Positions 11,698 through 21,308 of a stretch of DNA of 64,000 nucleotides are shown here, one piece after another. The stretch spans positions 1 to 64,000 of the forward strand of contig JASBNA010000072.1 in the NCBI GenBank assembly GCA_038087015.1, read 5' to 3'. The notes under the pieces were generated by a model. It worked only from the letters and a program-made list of their open reading frames with translations. It made no database searches and had not been told where the DNA came from. This stretch comes from Cerrena zonata (Eukaryota > Basidiomycota > Agaricomycetes > Polyporales > Cerrenaceae). The stretch's first letter is position 1. Each line of letters starts with the position of its first letter. A program made the position numbers and the translations under genes.

Positions 11698-12858
11698 TGA
11701 CTCAATTTTATCATATCAATCAATGCTTAATAATTCATATTTCTAATTCATTCATTTTTTGCATCCGTTCGTTTATATATTTTTTTATTAATTTATTTCT
11801 AAATCTTTTTCCCACAAGGCTGGGTTCATAGAGTTTCAACTTATTTATTTTAACCAATTCTTTTTTCTTCAATGTGATTTTTTGCAATTATAAAATATTT
11901 ATTAGTTGATAATCATTTGTAGACCCAATTTTAACCATGTAAGTGAAAAAATAAAATCTATTGAAAGATAATTGGCAACATACTTCAAGTTGAGAGATTT
12001 TGATGATTATATATGAAAATTCTCTAGTTATTGGAAACGTTACTATAATTAGTGGTAAATGGCTCAAACTCCCACGAGTCATCTTCAAGTTTGGAGGGTA
12101 GCTTCCATACTTTTAACGATCCAACTAAAAATAGCAGACGAAATCACCATCACGATATTGCATTATATTCATTATCATAAACCCAACCTAGGTATTGAGT
12201 TTTTCTAAAACAGCAAAAATGCATAATGAAATTGCATCTAAGCCAACGTCAAACAACCATTTAAAACCCTCAAGTTTCTAATTTTATCGTCTCGGTTCAC
12301 CAATCAAAGTTAGATGCAAACTACCTGGACATAATCGCTATCTACCATCATTATAGCCAATCATATTTCATGATCACCATCACCGGGGATTACGCGTGAA
12401 CCTGTTTTGCAACTTTAAATTCAACTCCAAATTCCAAATATCTTTTAAAGACAACTGACGTTGCGCGAATTACTTCAGCAAGGGTCTGGCTTATCGAGTA
12501 TCCTGAACTTTATTCTTCATTTTAACCGAATGAAGGATGGTAATTTGGGCTTACGGGGGATTTCGTCCTCCTTTTTTTTTTTTTTTTTTTGGTTTTAACA
12601 ACCGGTGGTTGGGTCTTTTCGTTACACAGAAGACGTAAAAAAACCAGTAATTGAAAAAGTAAACAAGTCTTGAGTCTTTAAGCATTGATATCAACAGTCC
12701 AGAACATCTAAGCAGAGCTATCGTTTCAGGTTATTCATAGATACAGCAAACAAAGAAGGTGTTCCCGTGAGTTAAGCGTTATTTGTTTCCGGTTCCATTG
12801 CTGTCCGTGTGTTTAAAGTTAGAGTTTTCATATGTAGCCAATCGATTTAAGAGGAAAG
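11698..12858. other. Intergenic region with an MCB-type site
   Basis: There is no credible gene in this 1.16 kb. A poly(T) run lies at about 12571-12588. A single ACGCGT at 12392-12397 is the MluI cell-cycle box sequence, about 460 bases before the coiled-coil gene. Confidence 0.5.
12392..12397. promoter_or_regulatory. ACGCGT box (MBF-type) upstream of the coiled-coil gene
   Basis: An exact ACGCGT hexamer, the core of the MBF (Mbp1/Swi6) site. It lies about 460 bases from the start codon, so a link to the gene is only suggestive. Confidence 0.3.
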
Positions 12859-14973
12859 ATGCCAAAACTAACACTTTCGGAGAAATATGAACGATCCAAG
12901 TCATTGAAAGAACAGCAGAACGGAATAAATGCTGTTCGTGGCAGGAACGAGATACTCGATGAAGGTATGCCAAATATTCGTTTCAATTCTGAAAAACCTT
13001 ATGAAAAGCCCAGAACCAGTTTATTCGACCAATTTAATCAACAGAAGCAATTAGCACCCGTGATACCGAAAACATCGGTACTTTTACCTACCCCAACATC
13101 GCCAATCCCAAAATATAACTTTAATAGAGAATATATTCACAATTCACCCAAACCGGATAAACCAATATTAGACTCCATTGATAGCAACAAAGATGAGCAG
13201 TTTTCAAATTCTAATCGAAACTTATATGGATCACCCATAAAATCTGTCCGCTTCACTCCTTCCAAATTACGGCCAACAAAAATTTATAAAGTTTTCAACC
13301 ATCAATCGCCGAAAAATCCATTGAGGCCTAATACTAATGGAATACTCGTATCTAAGGATTCAAGGGTGCATAAGAATGTTCGGAATAATTCTTCTAAAAA
13401 TCAGCTTGTCACTAGTTTAAATCCTCAGAAAAAGGGTGTTTTTGATAAGTTGCGCTCCTTCTTAACCAGTTTGACCAAAAGTGAAGATGAAACTGATTTC
13501 GAACGTTTAAGTAAATCTGCTAAAGATTTTTTGAATATTAAAAGTGATCCATTGCCAATGAACTCTCCCGAAAAGAAATCTGTGCAAAAAAAAGTTGTTT
13601 TCAATGAAGATCCCTTGGAAACTCCAATAAAAGCCAAACCCTTGAACATCTCGACTCCTTTACAAAAAGAATCTATAGATCAAACCATTAGTGATAATGA
13701 ACCTTCGATCAATTCCCATAGAAGAAGTTTTGAAGATATGAATGATATAGATGTTGTTGATGAAACCTTACGCATAAATAGTGAATTGCGTAAGCGACAA
13801 GAATTGAATAATCGAATCAAAGATCTTATGGAGACCATTGATTCAGAAAAACATAAGTTTAATATTATGCAAAGGCATTTCGAAAGAGAGATGGTTGACA
13901 CCAAAGAAAATTACGAATCCAAGATAAACCAATTAGAACTAAAGGTTCGTGCTTTAGAAGCAAATCTTGAAAGTAAAAACCATGAAATTGAAGATGAAAA
14001 ATTAGAAGAAATCAAATCATCTTTTTTCAAAGAACACGAAAGCTTTCTTTCGAAATATAAGAAAGAAGAAATGGACTTGTTACAACGTCAAAAACAATTA
14101 GAAGATCAACGTAAAGATTTACAAGACCAAATTAAAGAATTCGAACATCAAAAATCGATGGAACCCGAGCCATTGGATAATAGTCAAGAAGATCTTGACC
14201 GTATTCAGCTTGAACAAACCAAGTTAAAGAATAAGGTGTTTTCTCAATTAGAAGCTAATCAATTCCGGTATGATTTAGGATATAAGAATTTATCCAAGGA
14301 AATTTCATCACTTAAAGCACGTATAGAAGATCATGATTATGATCTAATAAAATTCAGTGAAACAATCCAACTTCAATCACAGGCAATTCTTGATAAAAGA
14401 AGTGGATACAGTTTCGAAGAAATAAAATTTTTGAAAGACTTAGAATTACTATTAGATTCCTTAGATCAGTGTCAGCGGTCAAATGAGTATAATTACCAAA
14501 GCCACCTGACCCAGGCAAAATTGCATGAATACAATTTTTTTTTCCAAGAGTTTAGACATAACTTAAAATCAAATACTTTTGATCTAGATGAAGTTTACAG
14601 TTTAACCAATCTTCGAAGAATCGAAATTTTATTTGAGAAATTGAAAAATATTGTCGATAAAAAGATTATAAGGAAAAGTAGTAAACTTAAAAACCTCGAT
14701 AATGACCTAAAGAGATTCAAATTGAAATGGGAAAAGGGTCAATATTCACTGAAGGGTTCGTCTCTCAAAAAATCCAATAAATTTGCTTTCAAAAATCTAC
14801 TTCACACCTTCCAATCAAGATCAAACACCCTTCATGAATTATTGAGTGTGTACCAACTTTTGATAGATCTCAATGAATTGGTCAGGGAGTTAGGAAACAT
14901 ACGAACTATACTCGAATTTGACGTTGATATCGATGTGCTAGATCAATACGAAGATTATATGATTTCCATTTAA
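12859..14973 (+). CDS. Coiled-coil protein, possibly cytoskeletal or spindle-pole
   Basis: A 704-residue protein starts at ATG 12859. The N-terminal 230 residues are basic and disordered, with SP motifs such as YNFNREYIHNSPKPDK and SPIKSVRFTPSKLRP that look like CDK target sites. Residues about 290-520 form a long coiled coil rich in E, K, Q and L. A second helical region (about 520-704) ends in an acidic tail. No catalytic domain is present. The layout suggests a structural protein of the spindle pole body or cytoskeleton, but I cannot match it to a named family. The ACGCGT box upstream would fit cell-cycle expression. It is on the same strand as DPB2, 250 bases apart. Confidence 0.75.
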   Translation: MPKLTLSEKYERSKSLKEQQNGINAVRGRNEILDEGMPNIRFNSEKPYEKPRTSLFDQFNQQKQLAPVIPKTSVLLPTPTSPIPKYNFNREYIHNSPKPDKPILDSIDSNKDEQFSNSNRNLYGSPIKSVRFTPSKLRPTKIYKVFNHQSPKNPLRPNTNGILVSKDSRVHKNVRNNSSKNQLVTSLNPQKKGVFDKLRSFLTSLTKSEDETDFERLSKSAKDFLNIKSDPLPMNSPEKKSVQKKVVFNEDPLETPIKAKPLNISTPLQKESIDQTISDNEPSINSHRRSFEDMNDIDVVDETLRINSELRKRQELNNRIKDLMETIDSEKHKFNIMQRHFEREMVDTKENYESKINQLELKVRALEANLESKNHEIEDEKLEEIKSSFFKEHESFLSKYKKEEMDLLQRQKQLEDQRKDLQDQIKEFEHQKSMEPEPLDNSQEDLDRIQLEQTKLKNKVFSQLEANQFRYDLGYKNLSKEISSLKARIEDHDYDLIKFSETIQLQSQAILDKRSGYSFEEIKFLKDLELLLDSLDQCQRSNEYNYQSHLTQAKLHEYNFFFQEFRHNLKSNTFDLDEVYSLTNLRRIEILFEKLKNIVDKKIIRKSSKLKNLDNDLKRFKLKWEKGQYSLKGSSLKKSNKFAFKNLLHTFQSRSNTLHELLSVYQLLIDLNELVRELGNIRTILEFDVDIDVLDQYEDYMISI

Positions 14974-15157
14974 CTACAAAACCACTTATTCTATTAATTT
15001 TAATGACAATTTAATGAAATTTTATGAAATCAGATCAACAGATCGATTTCATCCTCAGTATATATTCCTTATGTTAATATACAGCATACCCTAGTTTAAT
15101 ACACGTAGATTGAGTAGCGCAGCCAAAAAAAAAAAAAAAAAAAGAAAAAAAAAACAG

Positions 15158-15163
15158 ACGCGT
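15158..15163. promoter_or_regulatory. ACGCGT (MCB) box of DPB2
   Basis: An exact MluI cell-cycle box 61 bases before the DPB2 start codon, directly after a long A tract (about 15126-15154). In S. cerevisiae, MBF drives DNA replication genes including polymerase epsilon subunits at G1/S through this sequence. That this copy works the same way is inferred. Confidence 0.6.
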
Positions 15164-15223
15164 TTTACGTTTAATCAATTTTTATTTATTCAATCACTAT
15201 ACTCTTCAGTGCTAAACATAACC

Positions 15224-17248
15224 ATGTCGACCCCAACGCCGCTACCGGTGAAGCTCCAACCATCCAACTTGAGGCCGGTTGCCTACCGAATCTTATCGAA
15301 GAAACATGGGTTAAATATTCAAACCGACGCATTAGTGCTTCTCACCGAAGCCGTGAGTACTAGATTTGGAACCGAATGGAAGGGAGGAAAATCCCAAGTT
15401 TTTTTGGAGGATATAGCTAAGATATGGAAACATCAAGACCGGGGGTTATTTCTTGATGGGGTTGGGCTTAAGCAAGTTTTGAAAGAGATTGTTAATAAAG
15501 AGCGTAAACTGAGTGTTAAGCTTGAAAGGCAAGAGTCCTCAAATTCGGGGGATTCTATGACAAAAGCAGCAAGATCGGATACCTTAGTTGATATGAATCA
15601 GTATGAAGATGAAGGTAAACTTAACTGGGAAGATTTTTATAAGATTATTACCCCCGATTTTCAACCGTGTTTTGAATTTAAAAGGAATAGAAAACAATTT
15701 GGATTAAGTACAAGAAATAATAATCAACTTCAACATAACTTGCATACATCCATTGAGTATTTCAATCAAAGGTTTCATTTGATAAGAGATCGGTTATCGA
15801 GAAATGAAAATTTTCAAAAAAAGTCATTTTCATCAATATCACTGATTAATACCAGTAATCAAAATCGAAATAGTACTTATGAAATTACATTAATTAAAAA
15901 TGTTCTCGGAAGAGATGGATCAAAGTTTGTACTATTCGGATTATTATCCAAGAATGTTAATGGGGATTATATATTAGAAGATTCATCTGATTACATTGAA
16001 TTAAATATTCTGCAAGCCTATAAGCTGGAAGGATCATTTTATTGTGTTGGAATGTTTGTTATAGTAGAAGGAATTTATTCTGCTAGTGGAGGATCAATGG
16101 CCAACGATGGTAATGTTATAAGTGGATGTTTCCATGTTAGTAATATTGGACAACCACCAGCAGAAAGAAGAGATGTAAGTTTAGAAAATTATGGGAATTT
16201 AGATTTTCTAGGAATAAATGATGACGGACAAGAACAGAAATTAGCAAATGGTAAAATAAATTCCAATATGACAATTAAAATCAACAAATCATTGAAGAAA
16301 AAATTAGTTTCATTAGAAAAATCTTTAATTGAACATAAATTTATAATATTAGGATCAAACTGTTTTCTTGATGATATCAAGATCTTGAATGGATTAACTA
16401 AATTATTTGGTAAAATTGAAGAATCCATAATCGAAGACGAAACTGCTCCACTTGCAATAGTAATGGTTGGATCATTTATATCTCAAGCATTCACTGCAAC
16501 GTATTCAACTAACACTACCATATCCAATTCTGAAAATTATAAAAGTAATTTTGATAATTTAGCCGATATATTATCTAAATTTCCAACTTTGATTAAAAAG
16601 ACTAAATTTATATTAATTCCGGGTCCCAATGATCCATGGCAATCTACCAATTCATTAGGAGGGTCTAATTTAAATATATTACCTCAAAAACCAATATCGA
16701 AAGTCTTCATAAACCGACTAGAGAGATTATTACCCAAGGGTAATTTAATAATGGGGTGGAACCCAACTAGAATCGGATACTTATCGCAAGAGATGGTTTT
16801 CATAAAAGATGAAATAATGAATAAGTTTAAAAGAAATGATATAATATTTGAGAGTGACTTAGAGAATGAAAGACAAATTTTAGAACAGAAAGAAAATGGA
16901 GGTGAACTTAATATAGAAAACATTAATACTGATGAAGTACACTTATTACCTAAAGTCAAGCAGGCCCGAAAATTGGTCAAGACATTGTTAGATCAAGGAA
17001 ATTTGCAACCTTTTTTATCAAATTTAAAAGTTATCAATACAAATTATAACTCAACCATGAGAATTGAACCGTTACCAACAACCACAATACTATTTGATTC
17101 TAATTTTGAGAATTTCGATGTTACTTACAATGGGTGTAAAGTGATCAATTTGACCAAGCTAATAAGTAACAATAATAACCGGAAATTAAATTTTGCAGAG
17201 TATTACCCCAGTCAGAAGAAGTTCACCTTTAAAGACGTATACTTCTAG
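15224..17248 (+). CDS. DPB2: DNA polymerase epsilon subunit B (Dpb2)
   Basis: The 674-residue protein starts at ATG 15224. The open frame extends further upstream only through a poly-Lys stretch from an A tract and has no ATG there. The N-terminal part (SNLRPVAYRILSKKHGLNIQ) is the small helical domain of B subunits. The C-terminal half is the inactive calcineurin-like phosphoesterase fold, with VMVGSFISQAF, FILIPGPNDPW and NPTRIGYLSQEMVFIKDEI. It is an essential non-catalytic subunit of the leading-strand polymerase that links it to the CMG helicase/GINS complex in the nucleus. Its length matches yeast Dpb2 (about 690). BET2 starts 112 bases downstream. Confidence 0.93.
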   Translation: MSTPTPLPVKLQPSNLRPVAYRILSKKHGLNIQTDALVLLTEAVSTRFGTEWKGGKSQVFLEDIAKIWKHQDRGLFLDGVGLKQVLKEIVNKERKLSVKLERQESSNSGDSMTKAARSDTLVDMNQYEDEGKLNWEDFYKIITPDFQPCFEFKRNRKQFGLSTRNNNQLQHNLHTSIEYFNQRFHLIRDRLSRNENFQKKSFSSISLINTSNQNRNSTYEITLIKNVLGRDGSKFVLFGLLSKNVNGDYILEDSSDYIELNILQAYKLEGSFYCVGMFVIVEGIYSASGGSMANDGNVISGCFHVSNIGQPPAERRDVSLENYGNLDFLGINDDGQEQKLANGKINSNMTIKINKSLKKKLVSLEKSLIEHKFIILGSNCFLDDIKILNGLTKLFGKIEESIIEDETAPLAIVMVGSFISQAFTATYSTNTTISNSENYKSNFDNLADILSKFPTLIKKTKFILIPGPNDPWQSTNSLGGSNLNILPQKPISKVFINRLERLLPKGNLIMGWNPTRIGYLSQEMVFIKDEIMNKFKRNDIIFESDLENERQILEQKENGGELNIENINTDEVHLLPKVKQARKLVKTLLDQGNLQPFLSNLKVINTNYNSTMRIEPLPTTTILFDSNFENFDVTYNGCKVINLTKLISNNNNRKLNFAEYYPSQKKFTFKDVYF

Positions 17249-17359
17249 GACCCTACTTTGGTGTTTGGGTGTTTGTTCAACGACCGAACAAAACAAAAAA
17301 AAAAAAAACACGACGTTCAAAGAATCTACTTGTATAGATATGTATAGAATATAGATAAT

Positions 17360-18316
17360 ATGACTGGATTTCTCAAGGACAAACATGTACAGTATGTGAA
17401 GGATCTTGATTCGAGTATGACGCAACAAACGTATGAGTACTGGTTGCTGGAGCATTTGCGAATGAATGGATTGTACTGGGGGGTAGTTGCATTAGTTAGT
17501 TGTAAAAGATTAGAAGAATTACCGGTTGAAGAAGTGATTAAGTTTATACTTTCATGTTACGATGAGAAAAGGGGAGGATTTGGAGCATTCCCACAACATG
17601 ACGCCCATATTTTATCTACCTTATCAGCGATACAAATACTAAGTATTTACGAAAGATTAGAAGAGATTGAAGATAAACGGGGGGAAATTGTTGGGTATAT
17701 AAAAAGTTTACAATTGAGTAATGGATCTTTCAAAGGAGACGAATTTGGAGAAGTAGATACTCGATTCGTCTATACATCAGTGAGTGCATTATCAATATTA
17801 GGAGAATTAAGTGAAGAAATCAAAGAACTGGCTAGTTCATTTATAATGAAATGTGAGAATTTCGATGGAGGATTTGGAATGTTACCAGGAGCAGAAAGCC
17901 ATGCAGCACAAGTATTCACATGCATTGGAACGTTAGCCATCTGTAATCGATTAGATAAGATTGAAAATAAGAATAGACTTTGTAACTGGTTAAGTGAAAG
18001 ACAAGTATTACCCAGCGGAGGGTTTAATGGACGACCAGAAAAATTGCCCGATGTATGCTATAGTTGGTGGGTATTATCAAGTTTGAGTATAATTGGTAGT
18101 ATAAAATGGATAAACGATGAATATTTAGAAAAATTTATTTTAAGTTGTCAAGATGAAATAAACGGGGGGCTAAGTGATCGACCAGAAAATCAAACTGATG
18201 TTTATCATACTTGTTTTGGAATTGCTGGATTAAGTTTACTCAATTATGAGAAATATGATTTGATTGAAATTGATCCAGTTTATTGTATGCCCAAATATAT
18301 AACAAATAAAATTTGA
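17360..18316 (+). CDS. BET2: Rab geranylgeranyltransferase beta subunit (Bet2)
   Basis: This 318-residue protein consists of prenyltransferase alpha-alpha barrel repeats, with GGFGAFPQHDAHILSTLSA, NFDGGFGMLPGAESHAAQV, GGFNGRPEKLPDVCYSWW and GGLSDRPENQTDVYHTCF. The zinc ligands are the Asp and Cys of LPDVCYSWW and the His of VYHTCF. With the alpha subunit (Bet4) and the escort protein (Mrs6) it attaches geranylgeranyl groups to Rab GTPases such as Ypt1 and Sec4. Its length matches S. cerevisiae Bet2 (325). Confidence 0.95.
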   Translation: MTGFLKDKHVQYVKDLDSSMTQQTYEYWLLEHLRMNGLYWGVVALVSCKRLEELPVEEVIKFILSCYDEKRGGFGAFPQHDAHILSTLSAIQILSIYERLEEIEDKRGEIVGYIKSLQLSNGSFKGDEFGEVDTRFVYTSVSALSILGELSEEIKELASSFIMKCENFDGGFGMLPGAESHAAQVFTCIGTLAICNRLDKIENKNRLCNWLSERQVLPSGGFNGRPEKLPDVCYSWWVLSSLSIIGSIKWINDEYLEKFILSCQDEINGGLSDRPENQTDVYHTCFGIAGLSLLNYEKYDLIEIDPVYCMPKYITNKI

Positions 18317-18777
18317 TTGTTTAAAAATATACGTTTAAAACGGAAATCAGGTACCAGTAATAAACACTTTAGCAAGCAAGGTACCGCATGAAGCCATCAA
18401 CAATTACTAAATGCGGTAGATGCTGGATTGGAAGACCCTCGCATCGTCTATTGATCGTGAAACATACCAAGTTAAAATTTGCCTTTATGTAAAGTCTATT
18501 AAAGCCAGAATTGTTTTATTGGGAAACCCATTGTATAATATTAATTGTTGGAGAGAACATTGTCTTTAAAGATCTAGATGAGCTTTATCGATTTACCCCT
18601 TGAAATTACAAACGAAGACATAAATACATGAATTACAATAGGTAAATAAGTAGAAGAAATAATAAAAAGAATAATAATAATAATAATAGTAATAAGAAAA
18701 TAATAGTAATAATAAGAAAGTAGTAGTAATAATAACAATATATCCCCAAATACTCCGATAACCAGTTTTATTTTGAA
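18317..18777. other. Convergent intergenic region with AAT microsatellite
   Basis: This region lies between the 3' ends of BET2 and the Myb gene. An imperfect AAT/AGT trinucleotide repeat covers about 18655-18742. Nothing else was recognised. Confidence 0.5.
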
Positions 18778-19461
18778 TTAGTTTAGAATGAAATTTATTG
18801 AATGATGAGATTTTTTATTCATATGAGATTTTTTAAATAATTTCATGGAAGGAGATGATGCAGTCGGTGAAGAAGTAATTGGTTCTTCTTGATGAGTTTC
18901 AATCATTTCACTAATTGAACCTTCATTATTATTTTTCAGCGATGAAGATGTAGAACTAGTACTGGTACTAGTACCACTGATAATTCTTCTCCATCTAAAT
19001 TGACAAGCGTTTGGTGTTCGATCGGTGAAAAAAGTTGAAATTTCTCTCCAGCCTAATTTTTGTACTTCTTTTAATTCTCTTAATAATTTATCTTCTTTGG
19101 GAGTCCAAGTACTCAGTTGTTTTAATCTTCTACGTTCATGTCCGCTTGTAAGGTAAAATGGTTGATCCATTGATATTGAAGAATGAGGCAGGGTGTATGG
19201 ACCTTGATAGTAGGGCATATAACCGGGGGCACCAGCACTAAGCTGTTGATGAGGCGGACCGGGAGGTGGAGGAGGAGGATGAGGATAGTAAAACATTGGA
19301 TTATATTCCATTGGAGGTTGTAGCATTGGTTGCGGTAAAGGTGGTGCAGCAGGAGGTAATCTTTGATATGGTAGAGTATAATGAGGATCTATAGGTATAT
19401 CATCTTTAGGACCATAATAATTATTAATTGGAGTAATATTATAATTGGTCAAACTAGTCAT
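18778..19461 (-). CDS. Myb/SANT DNA-binding protein (Dot6/Tod6-like)
   Basis: One Myb/SANT repeat is visible: LSTWTPKEDKLLRELKEV, then LGWREISTFFTDRTPNACQF and RWRR, with the spaced Trp residues of the fold. The RTPNACQFRWRR ending resembles the Dot6/Tod6 group, which bind the PAC motif and repress ribosome-biogenesis genes. The rest is Pro-, Gln/His- and Ser-rich, typical of a transcription regulator. The coordinates start at the first ATG (19461), giving 227 residues. The open frame continues without ATG to 19635 and on to a stop at 19666-19668. That extension (58 codons, with SIQLPPPPELLNKI and a His/Gln run) looks coding, so the true start may be non-ATG or in an upstream exon. Confidence 0.75.
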   Translation of the reverse strand: MTSLTNYNITPINNYYGPKDDIPIDPHYTLPYQRLPPAAPPLPQPMLQPPMEYNPMFYYPHPPPPPPGPPHQQLSAGAPGYMPYYQGPYTLPHSSISMDQPFYLTSGHERRRLKQLSTWTPKEDKLLRELKEVQKLGWREISTFFTDRTPNACQFRWRRIISGTSTSTSSTSSSLKNNNEGSISEMIETHQEEPITSSPTASSPSMKLFKKSHMNKKSHHSINFILN

Positions 19462-19635
19462 TTGTTGTTGTTGATGTTGATGTTGATGTTGTTGGGAGTG
19501 ATGACGATCAGAATTGATTTTATTCAATAATTCTGGTGGTGGAGGTAATTGAATTGAATTACGGAAATTCTTTGGTGAATTCTTACTCGAAGATGAACAA
19601 TCTGAATCGATTGAATGATTTAATTTTGAATTCAC

Positions 19636-21308
19636 GATGGAAATTATTTTGATTTTTTTTCGATTTTAATGATTAATTGGAGAAAAGGAAACGAATGACT
19701 CTATTCATATATATTATATTTATATAAGCTGGAATATGAATTATATGAAAAATTATAAAACCTGAAAAAAAAAAAAAAAAAAAATAAATCGTATTAAAAA
19801 AAGAATGGAAGAAAATGACAAAAAAAATGACAAAACGTGAAAAATGACAAAGATGAACACTTATTTAAGTTATTACCTTGATAATTCATTCTATTTAAAT
19901 ATTTATTTAAAGAAGTTGTTCGTATTAGTTTTTGTTTGACTGGAAATTATGCAGTGATAACTTATTGCCTTAAAGCAAAGAATTGTTTGATTAGAGTAAT
20001 GGGATAGTATGTATATGCATGTAAGGCTTAATATTTGTTCTTATTGTTGAATTACACCTTAAAACACCTCCGTACCTCTGGGCTTTTTTTCCCGAGTTCT
20101 TCTGCTTTTCCCTTAGTTGGCAATTTCCGTCATAAGTTTTTATCAAAATAATAGTCTTGTATTCCCCCTCCCCCATCAGTCTAGGTCGAATGAATGTGGA
20201 ACTACCAATACAATCATCTGATATTTAACTCGCTCGAATTAATTCTAATACATTATACATTATTCTAATACATTACCATCCTGCAATTGGGGTGATTTAT
20301 TGTTATACTGATTAATTTATCGTTTATAAATGCTATGCTTTTGTTCCCCTTTTTATGTCTGTCTAATACTAAAGCCAGTCGCGAAAACTAACTCAAGGGT
20401 GTCTTTTTTGAGTTTTGTTTGGGTAACTGACTTTTCTTTGGGTAAGTGGAAATTAGTGAACAAAAGAGATCATGTCTTCGCAATTATAACCGAGATAAAT
20501 CCGCTAATGAGCTTTGATATTATTTCCGCGAGGCGGATATAGTCCTTTGTCTGTAGGTCTTTTCCGTGTCCATATATCTAGGTATTGTATGTGCTATATC
20601 AATGTATCTATCTCTATGTATTGTATCAAGGTATTTCCTGTCTGCCAGGCCAAATCTTGAGATCAATTTCAGTTTTTTCGAATCTGAAATAAAATCTACC
20701 GGAAATCTGGGAAATTGAATTTAGTTTTGTCCCATTTATTCTTGTGTCTTTTTCCTTTTTTTAGCTCTAATTTCGGTCCTTTTTTTAATGGGGTTCTAAC
20801 TACCCTTAAGATTCGCTACTAATGATCATTTCAGATTATGAAATGATCTGATTTTTCCACAAAGCTTACCGTTTTAAGTTTTTTGCATCATTTCACTCAC
20901 AAATCATGCCAGAATAGAACAAAGGAAAATAAGCCAGAGCAAAGCAATAGAATCGTACATATACAACTAAAAAATATTGAGTATCATACATGAAATTGAA
21001 AAAAAAAAAAAAAAAAAAAAAAAATAAAAAATAAAAAATGAAAAATGAAAAATAAAAAATAAAAAATAAAAAATAAAAAATAAAAAATAAAAAATAAAAA
21101 ATAAAAAATAAAAAATAAAAAATAAAAAATAAAAAATAAAAAATAAAAAATAAAAAATATTAAAAAAAAAAAACATATTTAAAAAAAAAAAAAAAATATA
21201 AAAAATAAATTCCCCGAAAAAGGAAAGGAACAAAAAGATGCCAAAAAAGACAATACAACAATCTGACAAAAAACATTTTTCAACAAACAAATACCCTGCC
21301 AATACAAT
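19636..21308. other. Intergenic region with A-rich minisatellite
   Basis: No gene was recognised in these 1.67 kb. A poly(A) tract of about 18 lies near 19766. From about 20999 to 21200 the DNA is almost pure A/T: a poly(A) run, then about 19 copies of a 7-nt AAAAAAT unit, then more poly(A). It sits directly at the 3' end of the AAA ATPase gene. Confidence 0.6.
21024..21160. repeat. (AAAAAAT)n minisatellite, about 19 units
   Basis: The 7-nt unit is repeated almost perfectly, with two early units changed to AAAAATG. It is flanked by poly(A) on both sides. The minus strand shows an artefactual Phe/Tyr-rich open frame. Confidence 0.85.

Noticed and set aside
20967..21302. Phe/Tyr-rich 111-codon minus-strand frame
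   Set aside because: Pure translation of the AAAAAAT minisatellite.
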